A DNA stretch of 34,940 bases from CAG-791 sp963658695 (GTDB lineage Bacteria; Bacillota; Clostridia; Lachnospirales; Lachnospiraceae): assembly GCA_963658695.1 (NCBI GenBank), contig CAVKRN010000021.1:1-34940 (forward strand). The letters are read 5' to 3'. Below are positions 18,199 to 25,777 of this stretch, in pieces. Position numbers and translations under genes: made by a program. Under the pieces are notes generated by a model. That model did not search any database. It was not told the DNA's origin and worked only from the letters and a program-made list of their open reading frames with translations. Positions within the stretch are counted from its first letter, which is position 1, and each line of letters starts with the position of its first letter.

Positions 18199-19104
18199 TT
18201 ACCGCAGTACTGCAAGGAAAAGAACGCCCAGTGCGTAGATCACCGGCGCCGTAAAAATAATACTGTCAAAACGGTCCATAATGCCGCCGTGTCCCGGAAT
18301 CACCTTGCCGTAATCCTTAATGCCATGGTTGCGCTTGATGGCGGAGGCTGCCAGGTCTCCTGCCATGCCAATAAAGCTTCCCACAATGCCAATCACTGCA
18401 AAAGGGACATACAAATTCTCGCCGGGAACCAGTACCGCAGCAAGATGCGCCGCCAGAAGGCACAAAACAGTTCCGCCCAGAACACCGCCGACAGCGCCCT
18501 CAATGGTTTTGTGGGGTGAGAGAATCGGCGTCATCTTGTGCTTGCCGAAGGCTCTTCCGGCTGCCCATGCACAGGTATCGCAAATCCAGGCACAAAAAAA
18601 CATCAGTGCATAAACAAATTTGCCATAGGGCAAAAACTGCGCCCGGTAAATGCAGGAAATCAGAATCGGCGCATAGAGAAAGCTGAATACCGATCCGATC
18701 ACCTGACTGGCCTGGTATCTGGGGAACGTGAGGACATACACCGTCATGTTCACAAAAAACACCGCTGCCACTGCCACAATCATCAAGGTGTTGGCGATGT
18801 GAATAAATGGCTGCGGTTCCAACGATCCCTGCACAAGAAGGTTCCCTTCGCAGCCATAATTCCCATACACCTGGCTGCAGTACAGAAGCGCCGCGTAATA
18901 GACCGCCCCTGTCACAAGTCCGGTAATTTCCAGGATATTGCTCTTTTCCTTGCTCTCATCGTGTACGCCCAGGGCTCTGGTCAGTTCGTAATATCCAATC
19001 AGCGCACAAAGCGCCAGAACAATTCCAAGCGGGATTCCTCCGCATAGTCCGAGTGCCACCGCCAGTACAGCAATGACAATGCCGCTGATGACTCGTTTAC
19101 TCAT
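18199..19104 (-). CDS. cdsA: Phosphatidate cytidylyltransferase CdsA (301 aa)
   Basis: CdsA makes CDP-diacylglycerol from phosphatidate and CTP, the precursor for membrane phospholipids. It is a polytopic membrane protein with about eight hydrophobic segments from residue 5 onward. The family signature is near the C-terminus: SPHKTIEGAVGGVLGG, GDLAASAIKRNHGIKDYGK and PGHGGIMDRFDS, which hold the metal and CTP site. The start at 19104 follows AGGAT at about 12 nt. It lies between uppS and dxr, as in most Firmicutes. Confidence 0.95.
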   Translation of the reverse strand: MSKRVISGIVIAVLAVALGLCGGIPLGIVLALCALIGYYELTRALGVHDESKEKSNILEITGLVTGAVYYAALLYCSQVYGNYGCEGNLLVQGSLEPQPFIHIANTLMIVAVAAVFFVNMTVYVLTFPRYQASQVIGSVFSFLYAPILISCIYRAQFLPYGKFVYALMFFCAWICDTCAWAAGRAFGKHKMTPILSPHKTIEGAVGGVLGGTVLCLLAAHLAAVLVPGENLYVPFAVIGIVGSFIGMAGDLAASAIKRNHGIKDYGKVIPGHGGIMDRFDSIIFTAPVIYALGVLFLAVLR

Positions 19105-19214
19105 ATCCGTTATCTATCCTGTCGTATCCTATGTTGTCCTTGATGTTCCAACCGTTCTCATGCCAGCCATACCGGACCGGCGTCCGTACCGCAATCACCG
19201 ATTGTTGCATCCCG

Positions 19215-19943
19215 TCACTTAATCAGCCCTCCAAAGCGGCGTTCCCTGTGGTTATAGGCATCCACCGCCTTCTCCAGCTCCTCCCGGGTAAAATCCGGCC
19301 ATGCCGCATCGGTAAAATAAAGCTCTGCATAGGACAACTGCCACATCAGGAAATTGGACAGCCGCTCCTCGCCGCAGGTGCGAATCAGAAGATCCGGGTC
19401 CGGAATCCCCGCCGTATCCAGCGCATCCGAAATGGTTTTCTCCGTAATCTGCGACGGCTCCAGCTCTCCTGCCTTCACCTGTTCGGACAGCTTCTCTACT
19501 GCCCGTCTCATTTCATCTCTTGCACCGTAGTTAATGGCAATCTGAAATCCAATCCCTGTATTGGTTTTCGTGGATTCCTCCAGATTCGCAATGCTCTTTT
19601 GAAGATCCTCATCCAACCTGGATTTGTCCCCGATGACGCGGATCCGGACATTATTCTTGGCACATTTGGCAAGTGATGTCTTCATGTAGGTTCGAAGCAG
19701 ATTCATGAGAGCCTTCACTTCCGCATCCGGCCTTGTCCAGTTCTCTGTGGAAAATGCATATACAGTCAGATACCGGATTCCCATATGGTCGGCATCCTCG
19801 AGAATCTGCTCTACGACACGGGCCCCTTGTGCATGACCGGCGGTTCTTGGCAAGCCGCGCTTTTTGGCCCAGCGCCCATTTCCATCCATAATGATCGCAA
19901 CGTGCTGCGGAATTTTATATTCGTTCTCTGTCTTCTGTGCCAT
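19215..19943 (-). CDS. uppS: Isoprenyl transferase, undecaprenyl diphosphate synthase (242 aa)
   Basis: UppS adds cis isoprene units from IPP to make the C55 lipid carrier used for peptidoglycan and wall polymers. HVAIIMDGNGRWAKKRGLPRTAGH at 14-37 contains the catalytic Asp (D20) and the phosphate-binding loop. The C-terminal DLLIRTCGEERLSNFLMWQLSYAEL is the second substrate motif; the usual RTSGE has Cys in place of Ser. The start at 19943 is four nt after the frr stop and is preceded by GAAGG within the frr end. Confidence 0.97.
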   Translation of the reverse strand: MAQKTENEYKIPQHVAIIMDGNGRWAKKRGLPRTAGHAQGARVVEQILEDADHMGIRYLTVYAFSTENWTRPDAEVKALMNLLRTYMKTSLAKCAKNNVRIRVIGDKSRLDEDLQKSIANLEESTKTNTGIGFQIAINYGARDEMRRAVEKLSEQVKAGELEPSQITEKTISDALDTAGIPDPDLLIRTCGEERLSNFLMWQLSYAELYFTDAAWPDFTREELEKAVDAYNHRERRFGGLIK

Positions 19944-19947
19944 CTGC

Positions 19948-20505
19948 TCAGACCTTCATGACCTCAGCGGTCTTCTTCTCCACAATATCATCTACCTTTT
20001 TGATGAACTGATCGGTGAGCTTCTGAAGCTCTTCCTCCAGCTGTGACTCCACATCCTCTGAAATCTCTGCCGCCTTCTTGAGCTTTTTGAATTCATCCAT
20101 GCCATCACGTCTTGCTCCGCGAATGACAACCTTGGACTCCTCGCCCTTCTTTTTCACATCCTTTGCCAGATTCTTGCGGTTCTCCTCCGTCATTTCCGGG
20201 AAAACAAGACGAATCATCGTTGCATCACTGGTCGGGTTAATGCCGATATCCGCCATCTGGATGGCGCGGCAAATGTCCTTAATAAGACCCTTGTCCCACG
20301 GCTGAATCTGAATGATTCTGGCCTCCGGAACCGACACATTGGCAACCTGCTGGAGCGGAGTGGGCGCGCCGTAATAGTCGACGCGGATGTGGTCGAGAAT
20401 GTGCGGATTGGCGCGGCCGGCGCGAACCGTCTGAAGGTCTGACTCCAGGAAATCAATGGCTTTTTTCATTTTGTCTTCGTACATCTTAATTCTTGCGTCA
20501 CTCAT
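19948..20505 (-). CDS. frr: Ribosome recycling factor (185 aa)
   Basis: RRF splits post-termination ribosomes together with EF-G. The start is MSDARIKMYEDKM at 20505, set by AAGGA nine nt upstream, giving the exact family length of 185 residues; the longer open frame to 20550 has no site. Conserved parts are RAGRANPHILDHIRVDYYG, PLQQVANVSVPEAR, IQPWDKG, LPFP-type segment LVFPEMTEENRK and the C-terminal helix. It sits between pyrH and uppS. Confidence 0.98.
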   Translation of the reverse strand: MSDARIKMYEDKMKKAIDFLESDLQTVRAGRANPHILDHIRVDYYGAPTPLQQVANVSVPEARIIQIQPWDKGLIKDICRAIQMADIGINPTSDATMIRLVFPEMTEENRKNLAKDVKKKGEESKVVIRGARRDGMDEFKKLKKAAEISEDVESQLEEELQKLTDQFIKKVDDIVEKKTAEVMKV

Positions 20506-20550
20506 GATAAAATTCCTTCCTCTTCTGTCTTTGACTCCAGTACATTGCAA

Positions 20551-21249
20551 TCAATCTACCGTTACTGTGGTTCCGTTAAACTTTCCCGATGCTGCATGAA
20601 CAATGCTGTCCGTCTCATTCAGATCAAAAATACGAAGCGGCATGTGATTGTCTCTTGCGAGAATGGACGCCGTCATGTCAATAACCTGCAGATTGTGGTC
20701 GATGATCTCCTGGATCGGCAGAACATCGTATCTCTTCGCCTCCGGATGCTTGGCCGGGTCTGCTTCATATACGCCATCCACGTTTTTCGCCATCAGAATG
20801 CAGTCCGCATCCACCTCAATTGCCCGCAACACAACGCCGGTATCCGTTGAAAAATAAGGATGCCCGGTTCCACCTGCAAAGAACACTACCATATGCCTTG
20901 CAAAATACTTGTTCGCCCGATCCTTCGAGAAGAGCTTGGTCATACCGCTGACCTCAAAAGGCGTGAGCACGTTGGTCATCAGTCCCGTTCCGCGGAAAAC
21001 CTCCGACACATAAATGCAGTTCATAATGGTTGCCAGCATCCCGATCTGATCCGATTTCACACGATCAATTTCCGTACCGGTTCTGCCTCTCCAAAAGTTG
21101 CCGCCGCCGATAACAACGCCAACATCATTTCCATCGTCCACCAGCTTCTTTACCTGTGCAGCAACCCGCTCTACAACATCCAGATCAAAACCGGTTTTCT
21201 TCTCTCCTGCCAGCGCTTCGCCGCTCAATTTAAGGATGATCCTGCTCAT
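20551..21249 (-). CDS. pyrH: UMP kinase (232 aa)
   Basis: PyrH phosphorylates UMP to UDP as a hexamer regulated by UTP and GTP. The amino-acid-kinase fold is clear: ILKLSGEALAGEKKTGFD at the N-terminus, VVIGGGNFWRGRTG near residue 45, AGGTGHPYFSTDTG near 125 and LMAKNVDGVYEADP near 155. The start at 21249 follows GGGAGG at six nt. It is first in the cluster; the rpsB and tsf genes that often precede pyrH are not next to it, and typA diverges instead. Confidence 0.97.
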   Translation of the reverse strand: MSRIILKLSGEALAGEKKTGFDLDVVERVAAQVKKLVDDGNDVGVVIGGGNFWRGRTGTEIDRVKSDQIGMLATIMNCIYVSEVFRGTGLMTNVLTPFEVSGMTKLFSKDRANKYFARHMVVFFAGGTGHPYFSTDTGVVLRAIEVDADCILMAKNVDGVYEADPAKHPEAKRYDVLPIQEIIDHNLQVIDMTASILARDNHMPLRIFDLNETDSIVHAASGKFNGTTVTVD

Positions 21250-21333
21250 GATGCCTCCCGTTTCTTCTCGAATTTTCTCGTATGCTCACCACTATACCGG
21301 TGCCGCCAGCGACGGGTGAGCTGTAATGGCACT

Positions 21334-21362
21334 ATCATACCATACCGCCATGTCTTCATCAA
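21334..21362 (-). promoter_or_regulatory. Predicted promoter of the pyrH-to-polC cluster
   Basis: On the minus strand TTGATG (21362-21357) and TATGAT (21339-21334) are separated by 17 bp and the -10 is extended (TGG before TATGAT). The transcript would begin near 21327, about 78 nt before the pyrH ATG. Confidence 0.6.
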
Positions 21363-21375
21363 TTCGGGGGCCCCA

Positions 21376-21404
21376 TTGCATACACATCCCCGGAATGATA
21401 TAAT
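21376..21404 (+). promoter_or_regulatory. Predicted promoter of typA
   Basis: TTGCAT at 21376-21381 and a perfect TATAAT at 21399-21404 are spaced by 17 bp, with an extended -10 (TGA before TATAAT). It stands back to back with the pyrH promoter, the two -35 boxes being 13 bp apart. The leader to the typA ATG would be about 90 nt. Confidence 0.6.
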
Positions 21405-21500
21405 CGGGCGGTTTGAATTCGTTTTTTGCATATATATAGGTAAGCGCAATGATTCGGGACCCATGAATTCCGCGTTGTTGCGTCTGTATGGAGATTTTGT

Positions 21501-23339
21501 ATGAGTCAGAAGAGAGAAGACGTCCGGAACGTTGCCATCATCGCACACGTTGACCACGGCAAGACCACCCTTGTTGACGGCCTTCTGCGCCAGAGCGGTG
21601 TGTTCCGCGAAAATCAGGCGGTAGCAGAACGTGTCATGGATTCCGGTGCCATCGAGCGGGAGCGCGGTATCACCATCACCAGTAAGAATACAGCCGTCAA
21701 TTACAACGGCGTCAAGATCAACATCCTCGACACCCCCGGACATGCGGACTTTGGTGGCGAGGTTGAGCGTGTCCTTAAGATGGTGGACGGCGTTATCCTT
21801 GTTGTCGATGCCTTCGAAGGCCCCATGCCGCAGACACGTTTCGTTCTTTCCAAGGCGATGGCTCTTGGACTTTCGGTCATTGTCTGCATCAACAAGATCG
21901 ACCGCCCCGGAGCACGCCCCACACAGGTCATCGATGAAGTTCTTGAGCTTCTTCTGGATCTGGGTGCCAATGACGAGCAGCTTGACTGCCCGTTCGTTTT
22001 TGCTTCCGCCAAATCCGGCATTGCAACACTGGATCTTGGCAGCCCCGGTGTTTCCATGAAGCCGCTGTTTGAGACCATTATCGAGCACATTCCCGCTCCG
22101 GAGGGAGATGCAGATGCGCCCACACAGGTGCTGATCTCTACCATCGACTACAACGACTATGTCGGCCGCATCGGTGTCGGCAAGGTTTCCAACGGCTCCA
22201 TCCGCGTGGGCCAGGACGTGGTTCTTGTCAATCATCACGATCCGGACAAGCGCGTAAAGTGCCGTGTCAATACACTGTATGAATTTGAGGGCCTGCAGAA
22301 GGTTCCGGTACAGGAAGCAAACATGGGCTCCATCGTCGCCATCTCCGGCATCGAGCAGATGCACATCGGAGATACGCTTTGCGGTCCGGAGCATGTGGAT
22401 CCGATTCCTTTCCCGAAGATCGAGGATCCTACGATTTCCATGACCTTTAATGNNNNNNNNNNCGATTCTCCTCTGGCCGGAAAGGACGGCAAATACATCA
22501 CCTCTCGTCACATTCGTGACCGTCTGTACCGGGAGCTCAATACCGATGTCTCCCTGCGCGTAGAGGACACGGATGCCACCGACTCCTTCAAGGTTTCCGG
22601 ACGTGGTGAGCTGCATTTGTCTGTTCTGATCGAAACCATGCGGCGCGAGGGATATGAGTTCGCTGTTTCCAAGGCAGAGGTTATCTACCAGCAGGACGAG
22701 AACGGCAAGCGTCTTGAGCCCATGGAGCAGTGCATCATTGATGTTCCGGATGAATTCTCCGGAAACGTGATCCAGGTTCTGGGACAGCGCAAGGGCGAGC
22801 TTCTCTCCATGGGACAGGCAAACGGCGGCTACACGCGCCTTGAGTTCAAGATTCCGTCCCGCGGACTGATCGGCTACCGCGGCCAGTTCATGACCGACAC
22901 CAAGGGTAACGGCATCATGAACACGATTTTTGCCGGCTATGAGCCTTACAAGGGCGATATCACCTACCGCAAACAAGGTTCTCTCATCGCCTTTGAGAGC
23001 GGGCAGGCTGTCACCTACGGTCTGTTCAACGCGCAGGAACGCGGCGTTTTGTTCATTGGCGCCGGCGAGGATGTCTACTCCGGTATGATCATCGGAGAAT
23101 CCGGCAAATCAGAGGACATTGAGGTCAACGTCTGCAAGACCAAGCATCTGACCAACACACGTACCTCTTCCAGCGATGAAGCCCTTCGCCTGGTACCGCC
23201 GAAGATTATGAGCCTGGAGCAGGCCATCGAGTATGTAGACACCGATGAGCTTCTGGAGGTGACCCCTTCTCATCTTCGCCTTCGCAAGAAGATTCTGGAT
23301 CCTCGCCTTCGCAAGCGTGCAGGATTCGCTAGCAAGTAA
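21501..23339 (+). CDS. typA: Ribosome-associated GTPase TypA/BipA (612 codons, contains a 10-N gap)
   Basis: TypA is a translational GTPase of the EF-G class that acts in 50S assembly and stress adaptation. The G domain has AHVDHGKT (15-22), the switch region RERGITI, DTPGH (77-81) and NKID (131-134). Domain II, an EF-G-like domain around residues 300-390, and the TypA-specific C-terminal domain follow, ending at a normal length. The start follows GGAG by eight nt. A run of ten Ns at 22453-22462 interrupts the conserved MTFxVNxSP motif; the frame continues across it, but the spacing suggests that fewer bases are really missing. It is one of only two protein genes on the plus strand. Confidence 0.96.
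   Translation: MSQKREDVRNVAIIAHVDHGKTTLVDGLLRQSGVFRENQAVAERVMDSGAIERERGITITSKNTAVNYNGVKINILDTPGHADFGGEVERVLKMVDGVILVVDAFEGPMPQTRFVLSKAMALGLSVIVCINKIDRPGARPTQVIDEVLELLLDLGANDEQLDCPFVFASAKSGIATLDLGSPGVSMKPLFETIIEHIPAPEGDADAPTQVLISTIDYNDYVGRIGVGKVSNGSIRVGQDVVLVNHHDPDKRVKCRVNTLYEFEGLQKVPVQEANMGSIVAISGIEQMHIGDTLCGPEHVDPIPFPKIEDPTISMTFNXXXXDSPLAGKDGKYITSRHIRDRLYRELNTDVSLRVEDTDATDSFKVSGRGELHLSVLIETMRREGYEFAVSKAEVIYQQDENGKRLEPMEQCIIDVPDEFSGNVIQVLGQRKGELLSMGQANGGYTRLEFKIPSRGLIGYRGQFMTDTKGNGIMNTIFAGYEPYKGDITYRKQGSLIAFESGQAVTYGLFNAQERGVLFIGAGEDVYSGMIIGESGKSEDIEVNVCKTKHLTNTRTSSSDEALRLVPPKIMSLEQAIEYVDTDELLEVTPSHLRLRKKILDPRLRKRAGFASK
22453..22462. other. Assembly gap (10 N) inside typA
   Basis: Ten Ns occupy codons between MTFN and DSPLAG. 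The flanking frame is preserved. Family comparison expects about four bases here (completing N-V-N before DSP), so the gap length is probably a placeholder. Confidence 0.95.
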
Positions 23340-23346
23340 TTCTTTT

Positions 23347-23415
23347 GTACAAAGTGTCAGCCATCGGGTTTTGTCAGAGTCCCTAATTGCTCTGCCGATT
23401 GGCTGCCGTTTGTAC
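23347..23415 (+). other. Long nested hairpin just after typA
   Basis: Three stems share one axis: GTACAAA (23347-23353)/TTTGTAC (23409-23415), CAGCCA-t-CGG (23358-23367)/CCG-at-TGGCTG (23395-23405), and CAGAG (23375-23379)/CTCTG (23390-23394). It begins 8 nt after the typA stop and is followed by the strong terminator at 23434. It may protect the 3' end of the mRNA or be a small mobile palindrome. Confidence 0.5.
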
Positions 23416-23433
23416 TATTTCTAGGCTAAAGCC

Positions 23434-23474
23434 AAAAGGAGCAAGTGAGATCATCTCACTTGCTCCTTTTCTTT
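23434..23474 (+). terminator. Strong rho-independent terminator of typA
   Basis: AAAAGGAGCAAGTGAGAT (23434-23451) is followed after one base by its perfect complement ending in TTTT and then CTTT. The A-rich left flank makes it able to work in the other direction as well, although no minus-strand gene ends nearby except mgtE at 23611. Confidence 0.85.
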
Positions 23475-23546
23475 AACGATTATGCATCCGCCAAGGATAG
23501 CTCGCGGATTTATTTGTATCTGTTCAGCATCTGTCCTATGTCAACA

Positions 23547-23575
23547 CTAGTACATCATTTGCAAAATAACTAGCC
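23547..23575 (+). repeat. Partial copy (one terminal arm) of the palindromic element
   Basis: The 29 bases from CTAGTACATC to AACTAGCC match the right-hand arm of the 8033-8198 element in 27 positions and then diverge; no second arm or central hairpin is visible nearby. It lies 35 bp past the mgtE stop, again at a gene's 3' end. The remainder of the gene-free 23340-23610 region holds the typA hairpins and nothing else recognisable. Confidence 0.65.
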
Positions 23576-23610
23576 TTCTGCTTGCAGGCAAATTCATGGT
23601 TTCCTCATTG

Positions 23611-24975
23611 TCACAGATGTAGCAAATGCGTTGCAATCTCAAAATATGCCAGCAGCGACACGGTATCCACAACGGTAGTGATCAGAGGCGATGCCATCAC
23701 CGCCGGATCCAGATGAATTTTGTCTGCAACCATCGGGAGGAAGCACCCAATCACCTTTGAAAAGACAACTACAACCACCAGCGTCAGGCACACCACCAGA
23801 GCTACCGTAAACTCCAGACGATCCAACAACAGAAGTTTTATGAAGTTGGCAGTAGCAAGCGTCACACCGCACATGATTGCGACGCGCAGCTCCTTCCACA
23901 GTGCCTTCGGAAGATCTGCAAATTCCACTTCATCCAGAGACAGACCGCGAATAATAGAAACCGCAGACTGCGATCCTGCATTTCCGCCCGTATCCATCAG
24001 CATCGGAATGTACGCTGTGAGCACCACATACGCAGACAGTGCGCTCTCATATCCGGTAATAATCGCCCCGGTAAACGTCGCTGAAACCATCAGGATGAGG
24101 AGCCATGGCATACGGTTCTTATAGGTTTCCCATACAGTGGTTTTAAAATAGGTCTTGTCCGACGGCACAATTGCGGCCATCTTCTCGATATCCTCGGTTG
24201 CCTCCTCTTCCATGATGTCCATAACGTCATCAATGGTAATGATACCAACCAGACGGTTTTCATTGTCCACCACCGGCATAGCCGTAAAATCATACTTCTG
24301 GAAAATGTCTGCCACTTCCTCCTGGTCAACCAAGGTCCCAATGGAAATGACGTTCTCATTCATGATCTCTCCGATGATTTCCTCCGGCTTGTGAATCAGA
24401 AGATATCGAAGCGCCACTGTACCGACAAGGACTCTCTCCTTGTCCAGTACATAGCAAATGTTAACCGTCTCCGAGTCCAGTCCGATGGTCCGGATACGTT
24501 CAATGGCGTCCTCTACGGTCATATCCTCTCGAAGGTCCACATACTCTACTGTCATGACAGAGCCTGCGGAATCCTCCGGATAACGAAGCAAATGGTTAAT
24601 GTCTGCCCGCGTATCAGGTCTTGCATTCGAAAGGATTTTCTTTACAACGTTGGCCGGCATCTCCTCCAGAAGATCCGTTGCATCGTCCGCCATCAGGTTA
24701 TCGATAATATTGGATGCTTCCTTATCCGACAGTGAGGAAATGATATACTGCTGATCATCCATTTCCAGATTTGCAAAGACATCCGCCGCCATACTCTTGG
24801 GCAGGATGCGGAATATTTTCAAAGAATCCTCGTCCTCGAGGTCGTCCATCACTGCCGCAATATCCGCCGCCTGCATTTCCGCAGCCGCCTGACGAAGCTT
24901 TGTATACTGCTTGGATTCCAACAGCTCAATCAGAATTTCCTTGTTCTGCTGCTCTTCATCTTCTCTAAAATCCAT
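23611..24975 (-). CDS. mgtE: Magnesium transporter MgtE (454 aa)
   Basis: MgtE is a homodimeric Mg2+ channel of the inner membrane, gated by cytosolic Mg2+. The N domain is residues 1-130 (superhelical repeats rich in DLLEEMP and NLMADDATD), followed by two CBS domains (about 135-255) and five membrane helices from about 285. The conserved MDTGGNAGSQ is at 327-336 and the pore-lining stretch LDPAVMASPLITTVVDT at 422-438 carries D423 and D437. The start at 24975 follows GGAGG by nine nt. A 40-codon upstream ORF in another frame overlaps the first 46 nt of the gene, and the leader has further elements (see the separate entries), so expression is probably controlled at the leader. Confidence 0.96.
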   Translation of the reverse strand: MDFREDEEQQNKEILIELLESKQYTKLRQAAAEMQAADIAAVMDDLEDEDSLKIFRILPKSMAADVFANLEMDDQQYIISSLSDKEASNIIDNLMADDATDLLEEMPANVVKKILSNARPDTRADINHLLRYPEDSAGSVMTVEYVDLREDMTVEDAIERIRTIGLDSETVNICYVLDKERVLVGTVALRYLLIHKPEEIIGEIMNENVISIGTLVDQEEVADIFQKYDFTAMPVVDNENRLVGIITIDDVMDIMEEEATEDIEKMAAIVPSDKTYFKTTVWETYKNRMPWLLILMVSATFTGAIITGYESALSAYVVLTAYIPMLMDTGGNAGSQSAVSIIRGLSLDEVEFADLPKALWKELRVAIMCGVTLATANFIKLLLLDRLEFTVALVVCLTLVVVVVFSKVIGCFLPMVADKIHLDPAVMASPLITTVVDTVSLLAYFEIATHLLHL

Positions 24976-25052
24976 GACATGGTTCCTCCTTTATGTGTGG
25001 TTTTCCTGCAACTTCGTCCTGGGGCCGGACTGTCTGATGTTCCTCGTTCCAT
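24930..25052 (-). CDS. Candidate 40-aa leader peptide overlapping the mgtE start
   Basis: An ATG at 25052 is preceded by AAAGGAGG with eight nt spacing, as good a site as any real gene here. The frame runs 40 codons (MERGTSDSPAPGRSCRKTTH at its start) and ends with TGA at 24932-24930, inside mgtE in another frame, so it reads across the mgtE ribosome binding site and start codon. The peptide is hydrophilic and basic, with two prolines and no membrane segment, and I recognise no family. Ribosomes translating it would cross the mgtE initiation region, so it could couple or limit mgtE translation. Its expression is inferred only from the ribosome binding site and the promoter upstream. Confidence 0.45.
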   Translation of the reverse strand: MERGTSDSPAPGRSCRKTTHKGGTMSWILEKMKSSRTRKF

Positions 25053-25061
25053 TAAAACCAC
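24997..25061 (-). promoter_or_regulatory. Stem enclosing the leader-ORF start, upstream of mgtE
   Basis: On the minus strand GTGGTTTT (complement of 25054-25061), which sits between the leader ORF's GGAGG and its ATG, pairs perfectly with AAAACCAC (complement of 24997-25004), a few bases before the mgtE ribosome binding site. A smaller GTCC/GGAC hairpin lies inside. It does not match the M-box (ykoK) magnesium riboswitch that I would expect before a Mg2+ transporter. Confidence 0.45.
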
Positions 25062-25088
25062 CTCCTTTCCTGTCATGGCACTGCTACG

Positions 25089-25123
25089 TAGTATTTTGCA
25101 CCTATTAGTATTTTTGCACCTAT
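25089..25123 (-). repeat. Tandem 17/18-bp repeat at the start of the mgtE transcript
   Basis: On the minus strand ATAGGTGCAAAAATACTA (complement of 25106-25123) is followed without a gap by the same sequence minus one A (complement of 25089-25105). It begins at the predicted transcription start of the promoter at 25127-25155, the position of an operator or a leader-RNA binding site. Confidence 0.7.
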
Positions 25124-25126
25124 CCG

Positions 25127-25155
25127 AGTCTAGACCACCTCTGTTTCGATGTCAA
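25127..25155 (-). promoter_or_regulatory. Predicted sigma-A promoter of the mgtE leader
   Basis: On the minus strand a perfect TTGACA (25155-25150) and TAGACT (25132-25127) are spaced by 17 bp. The -10 includes the TAG stop codon of yigZ. The start near 25120 leaves a leader of about 145 nt before the mgtE ATG. Confidence 0.65.
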
Positions 25156-25771
25156 AGCCAAAAAAGCCTTTTTCAACCAAATTAACTGCGATTTTACCCC
25201 CGCTTAACTCCCGGACTTTTTGCCGCACCCGCTCGGCCTTTGGCGCAGGAACAACGATCTGCTGACGCACCTTATCGGTGTATTGAATATCCCTTGTTCG
25301 GATCCCTTCCTTTTCCAGAAGGTATCGGACCGAATCCAGCATGCCATATTCCATGCATAGCTCCAGAACCTCGCCTTCCTGCATGCAGACCGGTCCCGCC
25401 GCTGCCAGTGCAGCCTTGGCGGCACTGGTATATGCGCGCACCAGTCCTCCGGTTCCCAGGAGTGTTCCGCCAAAATAACGTGTCACGACCACCAACGCAT
25501 TCGTGCACGATTCGCCTTCTATCACCTTTAAAATAGGGAGCCCCGCTGTTCCCTGGGGCTCCCCGTCATCCGAAGCTTTTTTTCGGTCGCGACCTTCTCC
25601 CAAAACGTATGCATAGCAGTGATGTCTGGCATCATAATACTGCTTGCGAATTCTGGAAAGATGCTCTGCCGCCTCCTCTTCGGAGCAGACCGGAATGGCT
25701 TCTCCGAGAAACCTGGATTTCTTCTCCTCGTATAGCGCCTGTCCGGTCTTTGTAATCGTATAATATTCCAT
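25130..25771 (-). CDS. YigZ/IMPACT family protein (213 aa)
   Basis: This belongs to the YigZ (UPF0029, IMPACT) family. The N-terminal domain (1-125) carries the hallmark KSRFLG, ARHHCYAYVLG, SDDGEPQGTAGLPIL and VVVTRYFGGTLLGTGGLVRAY. The C-terminal 70 residues form the ferredoxin-like DUF1949-type half. The molecular role is not settled; eukaryotic IMPACT regulates a translation-linked kinase, but that role should not be carried over. The start at 25771 is six nt after the PBP1A stop and has only a weak AAGAGAAG site, so translation is probably coupled to the upstream gene. Confidence 0.9.
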   Translation of the reverse strand: MEYYTITKTGQALYEEKKSRFLGEAIPVCSEEEAAEHLSRIRKQYYDARHHCYAYVLGEGRDRKKASDDGEPQGTAGLPILKVIEGESCTNALVVVTRYFGGTLLGTGGLVRAYTSAAKAALAAAGPVCMQEGEVLELCMEYGMLDSVRYLLEKEGIRTRDIQYTDKVRQQIVVPAPKAERVRQKVRELSGGKIAVNLVEKGFFGFDIETEVV

Positions 25772-25777
25772 CTTCTC

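Noticed and set aside
21246..22976. 576-codon minus-strand open frame across the N gap
   Set aside because: It is antisense to typA; the open frame follows from typA's codon use and shows no motif.
24976..25126. M-box (ykoK) magnesium riboswitch before mgtE
   Set aside because: The conserved M-box blocks (TTAGGTGAGGCTCCT and the following AAATGTCGAAAGACGC) are not present; only AGGTG is shared.
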